Below are positions 33,184 through 42,806 of a stretch of 64,000 nt of DNA, one piece after another. The notes under the pieces are model-generated. The model did no database searches, was not told the DNA's origin, and saw only the letters and a program-made list of their open reading frames with translations. Source of the DNA: Acetobacter orientalis. Its GTDB lineage: Bacteria; Pseudomonadota; Alphaproteobacteria; Acetobacterales; Acetobacteraceae. Position 1 is the first letter of the stretch; every line of letters begins with the position of its first letter. The position numbers were made by a program, and so were the translations under genes. The stretch lies in the NCBI RefSeq assembly GCF_000963965.1, contig NZ_BAMX01000006.1:124001-188000 (forward strand), written 5' to 3'.

Positions 33184-36135
33184 ATGCCCAACGCCCCCGT
33201 AAATACAGCCTCCGGGCAACCCGACGTCGCTGCATTGGCCCGCCTTACGCCAGAAGGGTTGGCAGCCTGCCTTGCCCGTGAGCTAAGGGACGCAACGCCG
33301 CATGACAGTGCCACCCCCCAACGGGACGAGGCCGTGGCAATTTTTAGGCGCTATTTGGCCCGCTACCAGGCAGATATTCGTGCGCGTTTTGAAAAGCACG
33401 AGCTTAAAGGTGCGGCCTCTGCCAAGCAGATAGCGGCTTTTACCGACGTGCTGGTACGCGGCATTGTAGACCTAGCCCTGCGGGCTACTGCCACACCGGG
33501 TATAGTGGGTGAGGGCACACAGGAAAACCGTAGTGGCAGCAACTTGGTTGTGGCGGCTACCGGCGGCTACGGGCGCGGCCTGCTTGCCCCCTTTAGCGAC
33601 ATAGACCTGCTTTTTCTTACCGATGAGGGCAACGCACATGATGCCCACCGTCTGGTTGAATATGTTCTTTATTTTCTGTGGGACTTGGGCCTTAAAGTTG
33701 GGCATGCCACCCGCACGATTACAGAGTGCATAGAAGAAGCCCGCAAAGACACAACCGTACGCACAGCCCTGCTTGATGCCCGCCTGCTGGCTGGCGATGG
33801 TGCCCTTTTTGCCATGTTTGAGGCCCGCTACATTGTGGCGTGCGTTGAGGCAGGTGCCGCTGGCTTTATTCATGACAAGCGGCGTGAAAGGCTAGAACGC
33901 CACCGCCGCTTTGGGGACAGCCCCTATCTGGTAGAGCCAAACATAAAAGAAGGCCGTGGTGGCCTGCGAGATTTGCAAACACTCTATTGGATGTGCCGCA
34001 ACACGTTTGGTACCCGCCACGTAACAGACCTGCTTGCCCCAGACTTTATTTGGATGGGTATTTTAACCGAGCAGGAAGCAGCCCGTGCCCGCCGCTCGTG
34101 GGACTTTTTATGGACTGTACGCCTGCACCTGCATTACGTGGCTGGGCGGGCAGAAGAACGCCTTACGTTTGATATGCAGCCCGTTATTGGCGCACGTATG
34201 GGCTACACCCGGCATGGTCGCCAAAATGGGGTAGAGCGTTTTATGCGCCACTACTTCCTGACCGCGCGTGAGGTTATGCGCCTAACCCATGTGCTTGAGC
34301 CAGCCGTACTAAGGCAGGCACAAGGGCCAGTAGCCATTGCCGTTAAACCAGATGAGGCCATGCGTGAGGCAGGCTTTACCCTGATAGACGGCCAGATTTT
34401 GCCAGAACGCGGTATCTCGTTTGATAAAGAGCCGCTTAAAATGATGCAGTTGCTAGACTGGGCGCGTATGCGCCGCAGGCCGCTGCACCCCTTGGCCCGC
34501 CACCAGCTTATTCGGTGGGAGCGCCGCGCGGTAGAACTGCGTGAAGACCCTGAAGCAGCCCGTATTTTTCTTGACCTGCTCTGTGGTGAAGCACCGCAGA
34601 TAGAAACAACAGGCCGCCGCCGCCGTGAAGTGGCCATGCCGTCTGATTCTGAAGCGCAGGTTATGACCAGTTATGAGCAGCACGCCCCACCGGGCCATGC
34701 GCACTGGCTGCATATTTTAAACGAAACCGGCATTTTTGGCCGTCTTATTCCCGACTGGGCGCGCATTGTCGGGCAAATGCAGTTTGACACCTACCATGTG
34801 TTTACGGTCGATGAGCACACAATAGAAGCCATACGCATTATGGACGAGGTGGCCTCTGGCCGCATGGCAGATGAAATACCGGTTGCGTATGAGCTGGTTA
34901 AAGGGCTGCATTCTCGCCGTGCCTTATATATGGCCGTATTATTGCACGATGTGGCCAAAGGGCGGGGCGGAGACCACTCTGAAATTGGTTCAGAAATTGC
35001 AGCCGAGTTGTGCCCAAAACTGGGTATGTCGGGCGAAGAAACCGAAACCGTTTCTTGGCTGGTATTACACCACTTGCTGCTAAGCCACACGGCCTTCCAA
35101 CGTGATATTGACGACCCCAAAACCATTCTGGACGTTGCAGATATTGTGCAGTCTCCTGAGCGGTTGCGTTTGCTGCTGTTGCTGACCATTGTGGATATGC
35201 GGGCTGTAAGCTCGCGCGTGTGGAACGCATGGAAAGCCACTTTGCTGCGCGAGCTTTATGTGCGCGTGGCTGAAGTGCTGGCAGGCGGCCTTGCCACGAC
35301 CGAGCGTGACGTGCGTGTACGCCACGCTAAAGAAATTACAGCAGAAATTTTGGCCGAAGACGGCATACCTCAGCCCGATATCGAACGCTTTTTGGAACTG
35401 GGTTACGCCGGTTACTGGTTGTCTTTCGACCACGAAACCCACAAACGCCATGCCCGCCTTATAAGAGATGCTGATGCGCGTGAAGCCCCGCTTACTGTTG
35501 AGGTGTTGCCGCTACCAGCGCGTGGCGTGACGGAGGTAACCGTTTACTCCATAGACGTGCCGGGGCTGTTCTCAAAAATTGCGGGGGCTTTGGCGCTGGC
35601 TGGTGCGTCTATTGTCGATGCTCGGATTCATACCATGATGCACGGCATGGCGCTTGATACGTTCTGGATTCAGGACACGGTAGGGAGTGCCTATGAAGAA
35701 ACCCACCGTCTAACACGCCTGTCTTCCCTTATTGAGCAGGCACTGAGCGGCCAGATTGATATTAAGGCAGAAATTGCACAGGCTGGTTTTGGGCATATGC
35801 CCCTGCGTATGCGTGCCATTCATGTGCCGCCACGTGTGGTGATAGATAACGGGGCTTCTAACACCTTTACAGTTATTGAAATTAACGGCCGTGACCGCCC
35901 CGGTTTGCTGCACGATGTAACGGCAGCTATGAGCCGGGAAAACCTCCAGATTGCCTCTGCCCATATTACCACCTACGGCGTGCGCGCAGTGGACGTGTTT
36001 TATGTGAAAGATTTGTTTGGTTTGAAAATAACCGACAAAAAACGGCTTGAAGAAATACGCGAAAGCTTGCTGGCCTGCATGAAAGCAGCCGAGGCCCAAG
36101 CCAAAGCACTGCTTGATGCCAAAATGTCTGCCTAA
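33184..36135 (+). CDS. glnD: [protein-PII] uridylyltransferase/uridylyl-removing enzyme
   Basis: GlnD senses glutamine and sets the uridylylation of PII, controlling nitrogen metabolism. The 983-residue protein has the nucleotidyltransferase motif GGYGRGLL (from residue 127) with catalytic D139 and D141 (SDIDLL), an HD hydrolase domain (LLHDVAKG, H588-D589), and two C-terminal ACT domains (VTVYSIDVPGLFSKIAG and VIEINGRDRPGLLHDV). I chose ATG 33184; an upstream TTG at 33163 is an alternative. It is the last gene of the TPR-mutS-glnD run, closed by a terminator at 36165. Confidence 0.96.
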   Translation: MPNAPVNTASGQPDVAALARLTPEGLAACLARELRDATPHDSATPQRDEAVAIFRRYLARYQADIRARFEKHELKGAASAKQIAAFTDVLVRGIVDLALRATATPGIVGEGTQENRSGSNLVVAATGGYGRGLLAPFSDIDLLFLTDEGNAHDAHRLVEYVLYFLWDLGLKVGHATRTITECIEEARKDTTVRTALLDARLLAGDGALFAMFEARYIVACVEAGAAGFIHDKRRERLERHRRFGDSPYLVEPNIKEGRGGLRDLQTLYWMCRNTFGTRHVTDLLAPDFIWMGILTEQEAARARRSWDFLWTVRLHLHYVAGRAEERLTFDMQPVIGARMGYTRHGRQNGVERFMRHYFLTAREVMRLTHVLEPAVLRQAQGPVAIAVKPDEAMREAGFTLIDGQILPERGISFDKEPLKMMQLLDWARMRRRPLHPLARHQLIRWERRAVELREDPEAARIFLDLLCGEAPQIETTGRRRREVAMPSDSEAQVMTSYEQHAPPGHAHWLHILNETGIFGRLIPDWARIVGQMQFDTYHVFTVDEHTIEAIRIMDEVASGRMADEIPVAYELVKGLHSRRALYMAVLLHDVAKGRGGDHSEIGSEIAAELCPKLGMSGEETETVSWLVLHHLLLSHTAFQRDIDDPKTILDVADIVQSPERLRLLLLLTIVDMRAVSSRVWNAWKATLLRELYVRVAEVLAGGLATTERDVRVRHAKEITAEILAEDGIPQPDIERFLELGYAGYWLSFDHETHKRHARLIRDADAREAPLTVEVLPLPARGVTEVTVYSIDVPGLFSKIAGALALAGASIVDARIHTMMHGMALDTFWIQDTVGSAYEETHRLTRLSSLIEQALSGQIDIKAEIAQAGFGHMPLRMRAIHVPPRVVIDNGASNTFTVIEINGRDRPGLLHDVTAAMSRENLQIASAHITTYGVRAVDVFYVKDLFGLKITDKKRLEEIRESLLACMKAAEAQAKALLDAKMSA

Positions 36136-36155
36136 GCCGTAAAACGTTACGGCTT
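36134..36155. other. perfect hairpin overlapping the glnD stop
   Basis: AAGCCGTAA at 36134-36142 and TTACGGCTT at 36147-36155 form a perfect 9-base-pair stem with an AACG loop. It begins within the glnD stop codon and precedes the true terminator by 10 bases, so it may protect the 3' end or slow polymerase. Confidence 0.55.
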
Positions 36156-36164
36156 AAAAGAATA

Positions 36165-36200
36165 AAAAGGGCGGCTCTTTAAAAAGAGGCCGCCTTTTTT
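36165..36200. terminator. bidirectional terminator between glnD and the Nudix gene
   Basis: AAAAAGGGCGGC-TCTTT pairs with AAAGA-GGCCGCCTTTTTT, leaving one bulge. Flanking A- and T-runs let it serve glnD on the plus strand and the convergent Nudix gene on the minus strand. Confidence 0.88.
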
Positions 36201-36205
36201 GTGGT

Positions 36206-37069
36206 TTACGCCGTTTTGCCGGGGCTGGCGGGTGAAAGCCCTTCGGTTAGGCCTGCACGTAACAGCCTGCCGGTTTCAGAGGTCGGGTCTATTAAGCCCT
36301 GCCGCAAAAACAGGTCTATAAGCACTAGGTTGACGTTAAATTTAAACTCGTCCGTGTCGCGCACAAGGGCATAGGCTTGTGAGAGCGGCATAAGGCTGAA
36401 AGAGTCTACTTCTCCATCGGCGGCAATGGGCTCAAAACTTTCAGGTAAAAACAGGTCGTAGCAGTATAAAATGTCCCGGCGCAGCCCTTCTGGGCGGTTA
36501 AGGGCGTACACAATGCGCCCAACGTCTTGCGCGGTTCTGGCAAGTTCTGCTGCAATACTGGCTTCTTCAGCGGCTTCTTTTACCAATGCTTCTTGCGGGC
36601 TATGGCCTGCCGGTACACCGCCTGCCACTAAATGGTCTAGCTTGCCGGGGTCTAGGCGTTTGTTTTGTGCACGGCGGCCTGTCCATAGGTATAGGCCATC
36701 AGGTTTACGCACCAAGCCGTTCATATGTACGCCAATGGCTACCAATCCAAAAAGCGGGAGTGCGCCGCGGTCTATACGGGCAACGGCTGGCTGGCCTAAG
36801 TCTGGCATTACGTCAAACAGCTCATGGTGCGAGCGGTAAAAGCCTTCTTGGGCCAGCTTTTCGCCCAAGCTTTCCAGCTTGCTGGGGTCGTTTAACGTAA
36901 AGCCTGCTGTGCGGCTGCCCAGGCCTTCTTGCTCCAACCGGTCTGCAATGGTGGGGTCTATCCAGCCCGCTTGTTTGCCCCCCAACGTAAAGGCAAAGCG
37001 TGGCCCCGGCACAACAGCGGTGTTGCACTGCCTAAGATGACGAAGAAAAGCGGTATCGTCTGACGGCAT
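36206..37069 (-). CDS. DUF4743 Nudix hydrolase
   Basis: The 287-residue protein has an N-terminal DUF4743 region and a C-terminal Nudix domain with GGVPAGHSPQEALVKEAAEE, a Nudix box in which the usual arginine is lysine. Relatives in plants and yeast (Nudix 20/24, YJR142W) hydrolyse damaged thiamine diphosphate derivatives, so a metabolite-repair role is plausible but not shown. ATG 37069 is chosen with AGGACA upstream; 15 further in-frame codons are unsupported. It is divergent from the Atm1-type exporter. Confidence 0.88.
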   Translation of the reverse strand: MPSDDTAFLRHLRQCNTAVVPGPRFAFTLGGKQAGWIDPTIADRLEQEGLGSRTAGFTLNDPSKLESLGEKLAQEGFYRSHHELFDVMPDLGQPAVARIDRGALPLFGLVAIGVHMNGLVRKPDGLYLWTGRRAQNKRLDPGKLDHLVAGGVPAGHSPQEALVKEAAEEASIAAELARTAQDVGRIVYALNRPEGLRRDILYCYDLFLPESFEPIAADGEVDSFSLMPLSQAYALVRDTDEFKFNVNLVLIDLFLRQGLIDPTSETGRLLRAGLTEGLSPASPGKTA

Positions 37070-37188
37070 AAAATGTCCTGTCGTGCTTATGCTCAAAAAA
37101 GGGTTCTTGCCCATTTATCCGGCTTGTGCAGCACGGAAGCAAGGTGTGGCGGGGTTGCAAAATACAAAAGGCATGGCACATCGGGTAT

Positions 37189-39009
37189 ATGTCCCCACGT
37201 CAACGTCGCGTTTCCGGTTCGCCCCAACAACCGGCCTCTGTTACGCTCTCGCGCTTGCTGCCCTACCTTTGGCCCCAAGGTAATGCCAGCTTGCGGTGGC
37301 GCGTTGTGCTTGTGCTGTGCGTTATGGTGGGGGGCGAGCTTGCCACTCTGGCCGTGCCACTGGTGTATAGCCGCGTGGTTGACCGCTTGTCTCACCCCGT
37401 TAGCTTGGCGTGGGCACCGGCGGCTATTATTGTGGGTTATGGGCTGGTCAGGCTTGTATCTGCGGCCCTTACTAACCTGCGAGATGCGTTATTTGCCCCT
37501 GTGCGCTTTAGGGTGGCAAGGCAGGCTGCGTTTCGTAGCTTTGAGCATATGCACAAGCTGTCGCTGCGCTTTCATTTAGACCGGCATACAGGCGGCGTTA
37601 CGCGCGCCATTGAACGGGGTACAGAAGGGGTGGAAACCCTGCTGCGTATGGGTATGTCGCTCTCGCCTACCATATTGCAGGCCGTGCTGGTTGGCGCCGT
37701 TATTTGGCGATTATTTGACTGGCAGTATGTGGCCCTTATTGTGCTGATGATTGCGGCCTACATTGTTTTCACCATGAAGTTTACAGCGTGGCGGTTGGGT
37801 ATTCGGCGGCGTATGAACGACACGAATACAGAAGCAACCGGCAAGGCGTTGGATAGCCTGCTGAATTACGAAACCGTCAAATATTTTGGGAACGAGGCCC
37901 ATGAGGCCCGCCGGTACGATGAGGCGCAGGCCCGGTATGAGGTAGCTGCACGGACAACGCAATACTCGCTCGGTGCGCTTAACTTTGGGCAGGCCGCCAT
38001 TATAGCCATAGCCCTTACGCTTATTATGCTGCTGGCTGGGCGAGATGTAGAGGCCGGGCGTATTACCGTTGGCCAGTTTGTTATGGTGAATACCTACTTG
38101 CTGCAACTCTATGGGCCGCTTAATTTTCTTGGCTCGGTTTACTCGGCTATTCGCACAGCCATGGTCGATCTTGAGCACATGTTTGGCCTGATAGAAGAAG
38201 ATATAGAGGTGGCCGACCCTAAAAACCCGCGCCCCATAGCCGCTCATTTACAAGGGGCCGCGCCCGCAGAGGTTGCTTTTAAAGACGTACATTTTGGCTA
38301 CGGGCCAGAGCGTGAAATTTTGCACGGGGTTAGCTTTACAGCCAAGCCGGGCATGAAGTTGGCCATTGTTGGCTCTACTGGTGCGGGTAAATCAACCATC
38401 AGCCGGTTGCTCTTTAGGTTTTACGATGTGTGGTCGGGTGCGGTCATGGTTGATGGTCACGATATAAGAGAATACCGCCAAGCAGACCTACGCGCTGCCA
38501 TAGGGGTGGTGCCGCAAGATACCGTGCTGTTTAACGACAGCATAGGCTACAACATTGCCTATGGTCGGCTTGGGGCTACCCCAGCCGAGGTAGAGCACGC
38601 AGCCCGTCTGGCGCAAATACACGACTTTATTGTGTCTTTGCCAGATGGCTACCAAACGCAGGTGGGAGAGCGCGGGCTTAAATTGTCTGGGGGGGAGAAG
38701 CAGCGCGTTGCCATTGCCCGCACAATTTTAAAAGACCCACGTATTCTTGTGCTTGACGAGGCCACCAGCGCACTGGACACACATACCGAGCAAGAAATTC
38801 AGGCCGCCCTTAAAACCGTTTCAGCGCGGCGCACAACATTGGTTATAGCGCACAGGCTCTCCACCATTGTTGATGCAGACGAGATTTTGGTGATGGGGCA
38901 GGGGCAAGTGCTGGAACGTGGCACCCACGACGCCCTGCTGGCCCAGAATGGGCATTACGCAGCCATGTGGGCTGCACAGGGTGGGGTAGACCATACAGCC
39001 ACCCCCTAG
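37189..39009 (+). CDS. Atm1/ABCB7-type ABC exporter
   Basis: This half-transporter (606 residues) has six N-terminal membrane helices and a C-terminal ATPase. The coupling segment RFHLDRHTGGVTRAIERG and YEAVKYFGNE-like YETVKYFGNE identify the Atm1/HMT1 subfamily. Walker A is GSTGAGKST at 395-403, the signature LSGGEKQ starts at 499, and Walker B is ILVLDEATSAL. Bacterial Atm1 exports glutathione derivatives or metal-glutathione complexes and supports iron-sulfur and metal homeostasis, which fits gshB and the SUF operon in this window. The start ATG 37189 lacks a strong ribosome-binding site. Confidence 0.93.
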   Translation: MSPRQRRVSGSPQQPASVTLSRLLPYLWPQGNASLRWRVVLVLCVMVGGELATLAVPLVYSRVVDRLSHPVSLAWAPAAIIVGYGLVRLVSAALTNLRDALFAPVRFRVARQAAFRSFEHMHKLSLRFHLDRHTGGVTRAIERGTEGVETLLRMGMSLSPTILQAVLVGAVIWRLFDWQYVALIVLMIAAYIVFTMKFTAWRLGIRRRMNDTNTEATGKALDSLLNYETVKYFGNEAHEARRYDEAQARYEVAARTTQYSLGALNFGQAAIIAIALTLIMLLAGRDVEAGRITVGQFVMVNTYLLQLYGPLNFLGSVYSAIRTAMVDLEHMFGLIEEDIEVADPKNPRPIAAHLQGAAPAEVAFKDVHFGYGPEREILHGVSFTAKPGMKLAIVGSTGAGKSTISRLLFRFYDVWSGAVMVDGHDIREYRQADLRAAIGVVPQDTVLFNDSIGYNIAYGRLGATPAEVEHAARLAQIHDFIVSLPDGYQTQVGERGLKLSGGEKQRVAIARTILKDPRILVLDEATSALDTHTEQEIQAALKTVSARRTTLVIAHRLSTIVDADEILVMGQGQVLERGTHDALLAQNGHYAAMWAAQGGVDHTATP

Positions 39010-39113
39010 GTGGCTGGAAAAGACACAGCACAGAGCTAAGCTGCTTTCTGTGCGAATCGTAAGGGCCGGGCGTGAGTAAACGCCTGTGCCAAAACAAAAA
39101 GGATGAAGAGTTC

Positions 39114-39392
39114 ATGACAGACACCGCAGCACACGCACAGGCCCCAGAGCAGCACCCAGAAGTACCAGAAGATCTGGCACGCTGCGCCATGGTGATTGAA
39201 AGTGCGGTTGAGCATTTAATAAAAGAAAAGCAGCCCCCCTTGGCTATTGCTTCTGCTTTGCTGGGTGGTTCTTTGGGTTTGCTGGCGCGCAGCATGGACA
39301 AAGAAACCATTCTCAGTATTCTCGACTCAGCCGCAAATAGCGTGCGCTCAGGCGAAGTTCATGCGTCTACGGGTGCAGAAAACGGCGAATAA
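39114..39392 (+). CDS. conserved-looking hypothetical protein
   Basis: The 92-residue protein has a polar, proline-containing N terminus, then two predicted helices (LARCAMVIESAVEHLIKEK and LAIASALLGGSLGLLARSM) and a short tail. The second helix is hydrophobic enough to be membrane-associated but lacks a full span. AAGGA lies about 10 bases before ATG 39114; an in-frame GTG start at 39072 is also possible. It stands between the exporter and rpmB. No family recognised. Confidence 0.6.
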   Translation: MTDTAAHAQAPEQHPEVPEDLARCAMVIESAVEHLIKEKQPPLAIASALLGGSLGLLARSMDKETILSILDSAANSVRSGEVHASTGAENGE

Positions 39393-39520
39393 ATCGAGAA
39401 AGCAAGAGGTCAACCCTTGACGGAAGCCGGTTGCTAAGCCATAAGCCGCGCCAATCCTGAATGTGGTCGCCGGGCAAATGTCTCGGCCCTCTGTTTTTTA
39501 TACTAGACAAGGATGAGACA

Positions 39521-39826
39521 ATGTCCCGTCGCTGCCAGATCACCGGCAAAGGCGTGCTGACCGGCAATAACGTCAGCCATGCCAACAACAAGTCCCGCCG
39601 TCGTTTCCTGCCTAACCTGCAGGAAGCGTCACTTATTTCTGAAACGCTGAACGCACCTGTGCGTATGCGCGTTACAACCCGCGGCCTGCGCACCATTGAG
39701 CACAATGGTGGTCTTGACGCCTTCCTGACCAGCACGCCTAACCGCAAGCTGCCAGTAGAAGCTCAGGTCATTAAGCGCCGCGTTCTGCGCGCTCAGGCCA
39801 AAAAACAGGCAGTCGCTGGCGCCTGA
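39521..39826 (+). CDS. rpmB: 50S ribosomal protein L28
   Basis: The 101-residue basic protein begins [20 protein letters not shown] and continues with [13 protein letters not shown], standard for alphaproteobacterial L28. AAGGATGAGACA precedes ATG 39521. Codon use is biased towards the pattern also seen in fusA and tig, as expected of a highly expressed gene. rpmG is not adjacent. A 217-base leader separates it from fusA; I see no clear terminator in it. Confidence 0.97.
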   Translation: MSRRCQITGKGVLTGNNVSHANNKSRRRFLPNLQEASLISETLNAPVRMRVTTRGLRTIEHNGGLDAFLTSTPNRKLPVEAQVIKRRVLRAQAKKQAVAGA

Positions 39827-40043
39827 TTCAGGGGTTCTGCCTTTCTCTACGGGCTCCGAGTCTGCTTTAAGTAGGCTCGGTTTCTGTGGTTCAGGTGCTT
39901 GGTAAGGTATTAAGCATCTTTACGTCTATCGGCCGGTTTCCGGCAGCCGGGTTGTCTGACATAATCAGGCGCCAATACGGTGTTCGGCGGCCACAGGCGC
40001 GAAGGAAATTCCATCGCGCCTGACCTGTTTTCTGGAGGTTTTC

Positions 40044-42131
40044 GTGTCCGCCAAATCCGAACTCTCAAAGATCCGTAATATCGGGATCACCGCGCATATC
40101 GACGCGGGCAAGACAACCACGACCGAACGTATTCTGTACTACACCGGTGTGTCTCACAAAATTGGTGAAGTGCACGAAGGTAACACCACCACCGACTACA
40201 TGGCGCAGGAACGTGAACGCGGTATCACGATTACCTCTGCTGCTGTGACCTCCGTGTGGAATGATCACCGCATCAACATCATCGACACCCCCGGACACAT
40301 CGACTTCAACATCGAAGTGAACCGCTCTTTGCGCGTGCTCGACGGTGCTGTGTTCATTATTGAAGGTGTGGCCGGTGTTCAGCCTCAGTCTGAAACCAAC
40401 TGGCGTCTGGCAGACCGTTACAAGGTGCCACGCATCATCTTCATCAACAAACTCGACCGTACGGGTGCAAACTTCTACTACGCATTCGACACGCTGAAAG
40501 AAAAGCTGGATATCGTTGCTATCCCGCTGCAGCTGCCGATTGGTACAGAAGACCAGTTTATTGGCGTTGTTGACCTGGTTGAAATGCGCGCAATCGTGTG
40601 GGAAGGCGGCGAACTCGGCGCTAAATTCCACTACGAAGAAATTCCGGCTGACCTGAAGGAAAAAGCTGAAGAAGCTCGCCAGAACCTGCTCGATACGGCT
40701 CTGTCCGTTGATGAAAAGGCAATGGAAGAGTACTTCGAAAAAGGCGAAGTTTCCGTTGAAACGCTGAAAAAATGCATCAAGAAGGGCACCATCTCTGGTG
40801 AGTTCCGCCCTGTTCTGTGCGGTACGGCGTTCAAAAACAAAGGTGTTCAGCCTCTGCTCGACGCCATTATTGACTACCTGCCAGCTCCTGATGACGTTGA
40901 AGGCATTCGTTGCGCTCCACCCGAAGGTGAAGAAGAAGACGAAAAAGCACAGCCTATCATTCCGGTTGACCCAGATGGTAAGTTTGCTGGTCTTGCGTTC
41001 AAAATCATTAACGATAAATACGGCACGCTTACCTTTGTGCGCGTCTATCGTGGCGTTCTGAAAACGGGTGACACCATCCTGAACACCACAAAAGGCCACA
41101 AAGAGCGTATTGGCCGTATTTACCAGATGCACGCTGACAAGCGCGAAGAACTGACCGAAGTTCATGCTGGTGATATTGCTGCTTTCGTTGGTCTGAAAGA
41201 CACCCAGACCGGTGACACGCTGGCAGACCCATCTGACCCAGTTGTTCTGGAACGTATGAGCTTCCCGATTCCGGTTATCGACATTTCTGTTGAGCCGAAA
41301 ACGAAAGACGCTGTTGAAAAGATGACACTGGCCCTGCAGAAGCTGGCTGGTGAAGATCCTTCTCTGCAGTTGAAAACCGACCAAGAAACAGGCCAGACCA
41401 TTCTGTCTGGTATGGGTGAGCTTCACCTCGACATCATCATCGACCGTCTGCGTCGTGAATATGGCGTGGAAGCAAACGTTGGTGCACCGCAGGTTGCCTA
41501 CCGTGAAACCATCACCAAGCCACACACTGAAACCTATACCCACAAGAAACAGTCTGGTGGTTCAGGTCAGTTCGCTGAAGTGAAAATCGAGTTCGCTCCT
41601 CTGGAACGTAACGAAGATATCCACTTCGAAAACAAAGTGGTTGGCGGTACTGTTCCTAAAGAATACATTCCAGCAGTGGAAAAAGGTATTCGTGTTCAGT
41701 CTTCTACCGGTGTTCTGGCAGGCTTCCCGACTGTGGACTTCAAGTTCACGCTGCTTGACGGTAAATACCATGACGTTGACTCGTCTGCTCTGGCGTTCGA
41801 AATTGCAGCTAAGGCTTGCTTCCGCGAAGGCATGAAGCACGCTGGCCCTGTTATTCTTGAACCAATCATGGACGTGGAAGTAACCACCCCGAACGATCAC
41901 GTTGGTGACGTGGTGGGTGACCTTAACCGCCGCCGTGGTATGATCCAGAATCAGGAAACCTCTGGGTCTACTGTTATGGTTCGCGCTCATGTGCCGCTGA
42001 AAGAAATGTTTGGTTACATTTCTCACCTGCGCTCCATGACCAAGGGCCGTGCGTCCTTCACCATGCAGTTCCACCACTACGACCCGGTACCACGCAACGT
42101 GGCCGACGAAATTATGGCTGCGTCCAAATAA
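40044..42131 (+). CDS. fusA: elongation factor G
   Basis: EF-G is the translocation GTPase of the ribosome. The 695-residue protein has G1 AHIDAGKTT at 17-25, the switch region ERERGITI, G3 DTPGHID, G4 NKLD, and domains II-V complete to [15 protein letters not shown]. It starts at GTG 40044 with TGGAGG six bases upstream. The gene stands alone after rpmB instead of in the rpsL-rpsG-fusA-tuf operon, so a second fusA may exist elsewhere. Codon use suggests high expression. A terminator follows at 42161. Confidence 0.96.
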   Translation: MSAKSELSKIRNIGITAHIDAGKTTTTERILYYTGVSHKIGEVHEGNTTTDYMAQERERGITITSAAVTSVWNDHRINIIDTPGHIDFNIEVNRSLRVLDGAVFIIEGVAGVQPQSETNWRLADRYKVPRIIFINKLDRTGANFYYAFDTLKEKLDIVAIPLQLPIGTEDQFIGVVDLVEMRAIVWEGGELGAKFHYEEIPADLKEKAEEARQNLLDTALSVDEKAMEEYFEKGEVSVETLKKCIKKGTISGEFRPVLCGTAFKNKGVQPLLDAIIDYLPAPDDVEGIRCAPPEGEEEDEKAQPIIPVDPDGKFAGLAFKIINDKYGTLTFVRVYRGVLKTGDTILNTTKGHKERIGRIYQMHADKREELTEVHAGDIAAFVGLKDTQTGDTLADPSDPVVLERMSFPIPVIDISVEPKTKDAVEKMTLALQKLAGEDPSLQLKTDQETGQTILSGMGELHLDIIIDRLRREYGVEANVGAPQVAYRETITKPHTETYTHKKQSGGSGQFAEVKIEFAPLERNEDIHFENKVVGGTVPKEYIPAVEKGIRVQSSTGVLAGFPTVDFKFTLLDGKYHDVDSSALAFEIAAKACFREGMKHAGPVILEPIMDVEVTTPNDHVGDVVGDLNRRRGMIQNQETSGSTVMVRAHVPLKEMFGYISHLRSMTKGRASFTMQFHHYDPVPRNVADEIMAASK

Positions 42132-42160
42132 TTTCGTTTTTCCGAGTTTTAGGAATACAG

Positions 42161-42192
42161 AAAGGCCGCTCCAATTTGGGGCGGCTTTTTTG
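42161..42192 (+). terminator. Rho-independent terminator after fusA
   Basis: GGCCGCTCC and GGGGCGGC pair through one G-U around an AATTT loop, followed by six T. Confidence 0.88.
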
Positions 42193-42749
42193 TTTGTGCG
42201 TTACGGTATTGTGCGGCCTAACTATTAAAAAGACCGCGCTTATTTTTGCGTAGCTATTCTGGAATTTTGGCGCACAAATGCTGGGTGCGGTGGTGTTTGC
42301 GCAAGTCTATGAGTGGCTTGGGGGCTCTAATGCACGCTGCTGTAGATGTGCAGCACCGTATGAGGTTGGGCCTGTTGCGGCAAAACCGGTAAAAAGCCTT
42401 GAAGCCGTTTCAAAGCAGCAGAGATGAGCGCAGTTAGAGTGCTGTGCTGCGTAATAAGTTTTTGTAGGTACGCTGCTGCTGTAGGGCGGCACACAGCACT
42501 GCTTAGGTGTAAATGGTGTAGTTGGGTTGCGTGGGAAGTTTTATGAAGGCGCCACTAAGGCACTGTTTCAGAAAATAAGAGTTGTGAGCTTGCTGTATCG
42601 TTTATGGCAAAATGAACAGTAGTACTGTCCTGCCGCTGCTTTATAGGGGCCAAAAGTAAGGCATACAGATTGGAAACGGCATTTTTAGGCTGGCCTTAGC
42701 ACTCTTTAAAAATCTCTGCGGTATGTCAGCTTAAAGAGTAAGGGCACTA
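42193..42749. other. long intergenic region without a recognised gene
   Basis: About 560 bases between two terminators hold no frame I can support. A 48-codon frame from ATG 42278 has no ribosome-binding site and an odd composition. The sequence has many short purine-pyrimidine repeats (GCTGCTG, GTGCAGCAC) and short palindromes such as CAGTAGTACTG near 42619. It could be a decayed gene or hold a small RNA. I see no tRNA or transposase remnant. Confidence 0.4.
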
Positions 42750-42786
42750 AAAAACCCCACCTCATTATTTTGAGGTGGGGTTTTGT
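42750..42786. terminator. Rho-independent terminator after the AsmA gene
   Basis: AAAACCCCACCTCA and TGAGGTGGGGTTTT form a perfect 14-base-pair stem around TTATTT. On the minus strand it lies 20 bases after the AsmA stop. The A/T flanks make it bidirectional. Confidence 0.93.
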
Positions 42787-42806
42787 TTGGGCCAATGCGT
42801 TACGGT

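Noticed and set aside
40065-41543. A 492-codon open frame on the minus strand
   Set aside because: It is the antisense shadow of fusA, caused by strong codon bias; its composition is not protein-like.
42278-42424. A 48-codon frame in the long gap after fusA
   Set aside because: It has no ribosome-binding site, no recognisable motif, and lies in a region with no coding periodicity that I can see.
42559-42572. GGCACTGTTTCAGA, similar to the terminal repeats of some IS6-family elements
   Set aside because: No matching second end, target duplication or transposase remnant is nearby; a short chance match is likely.
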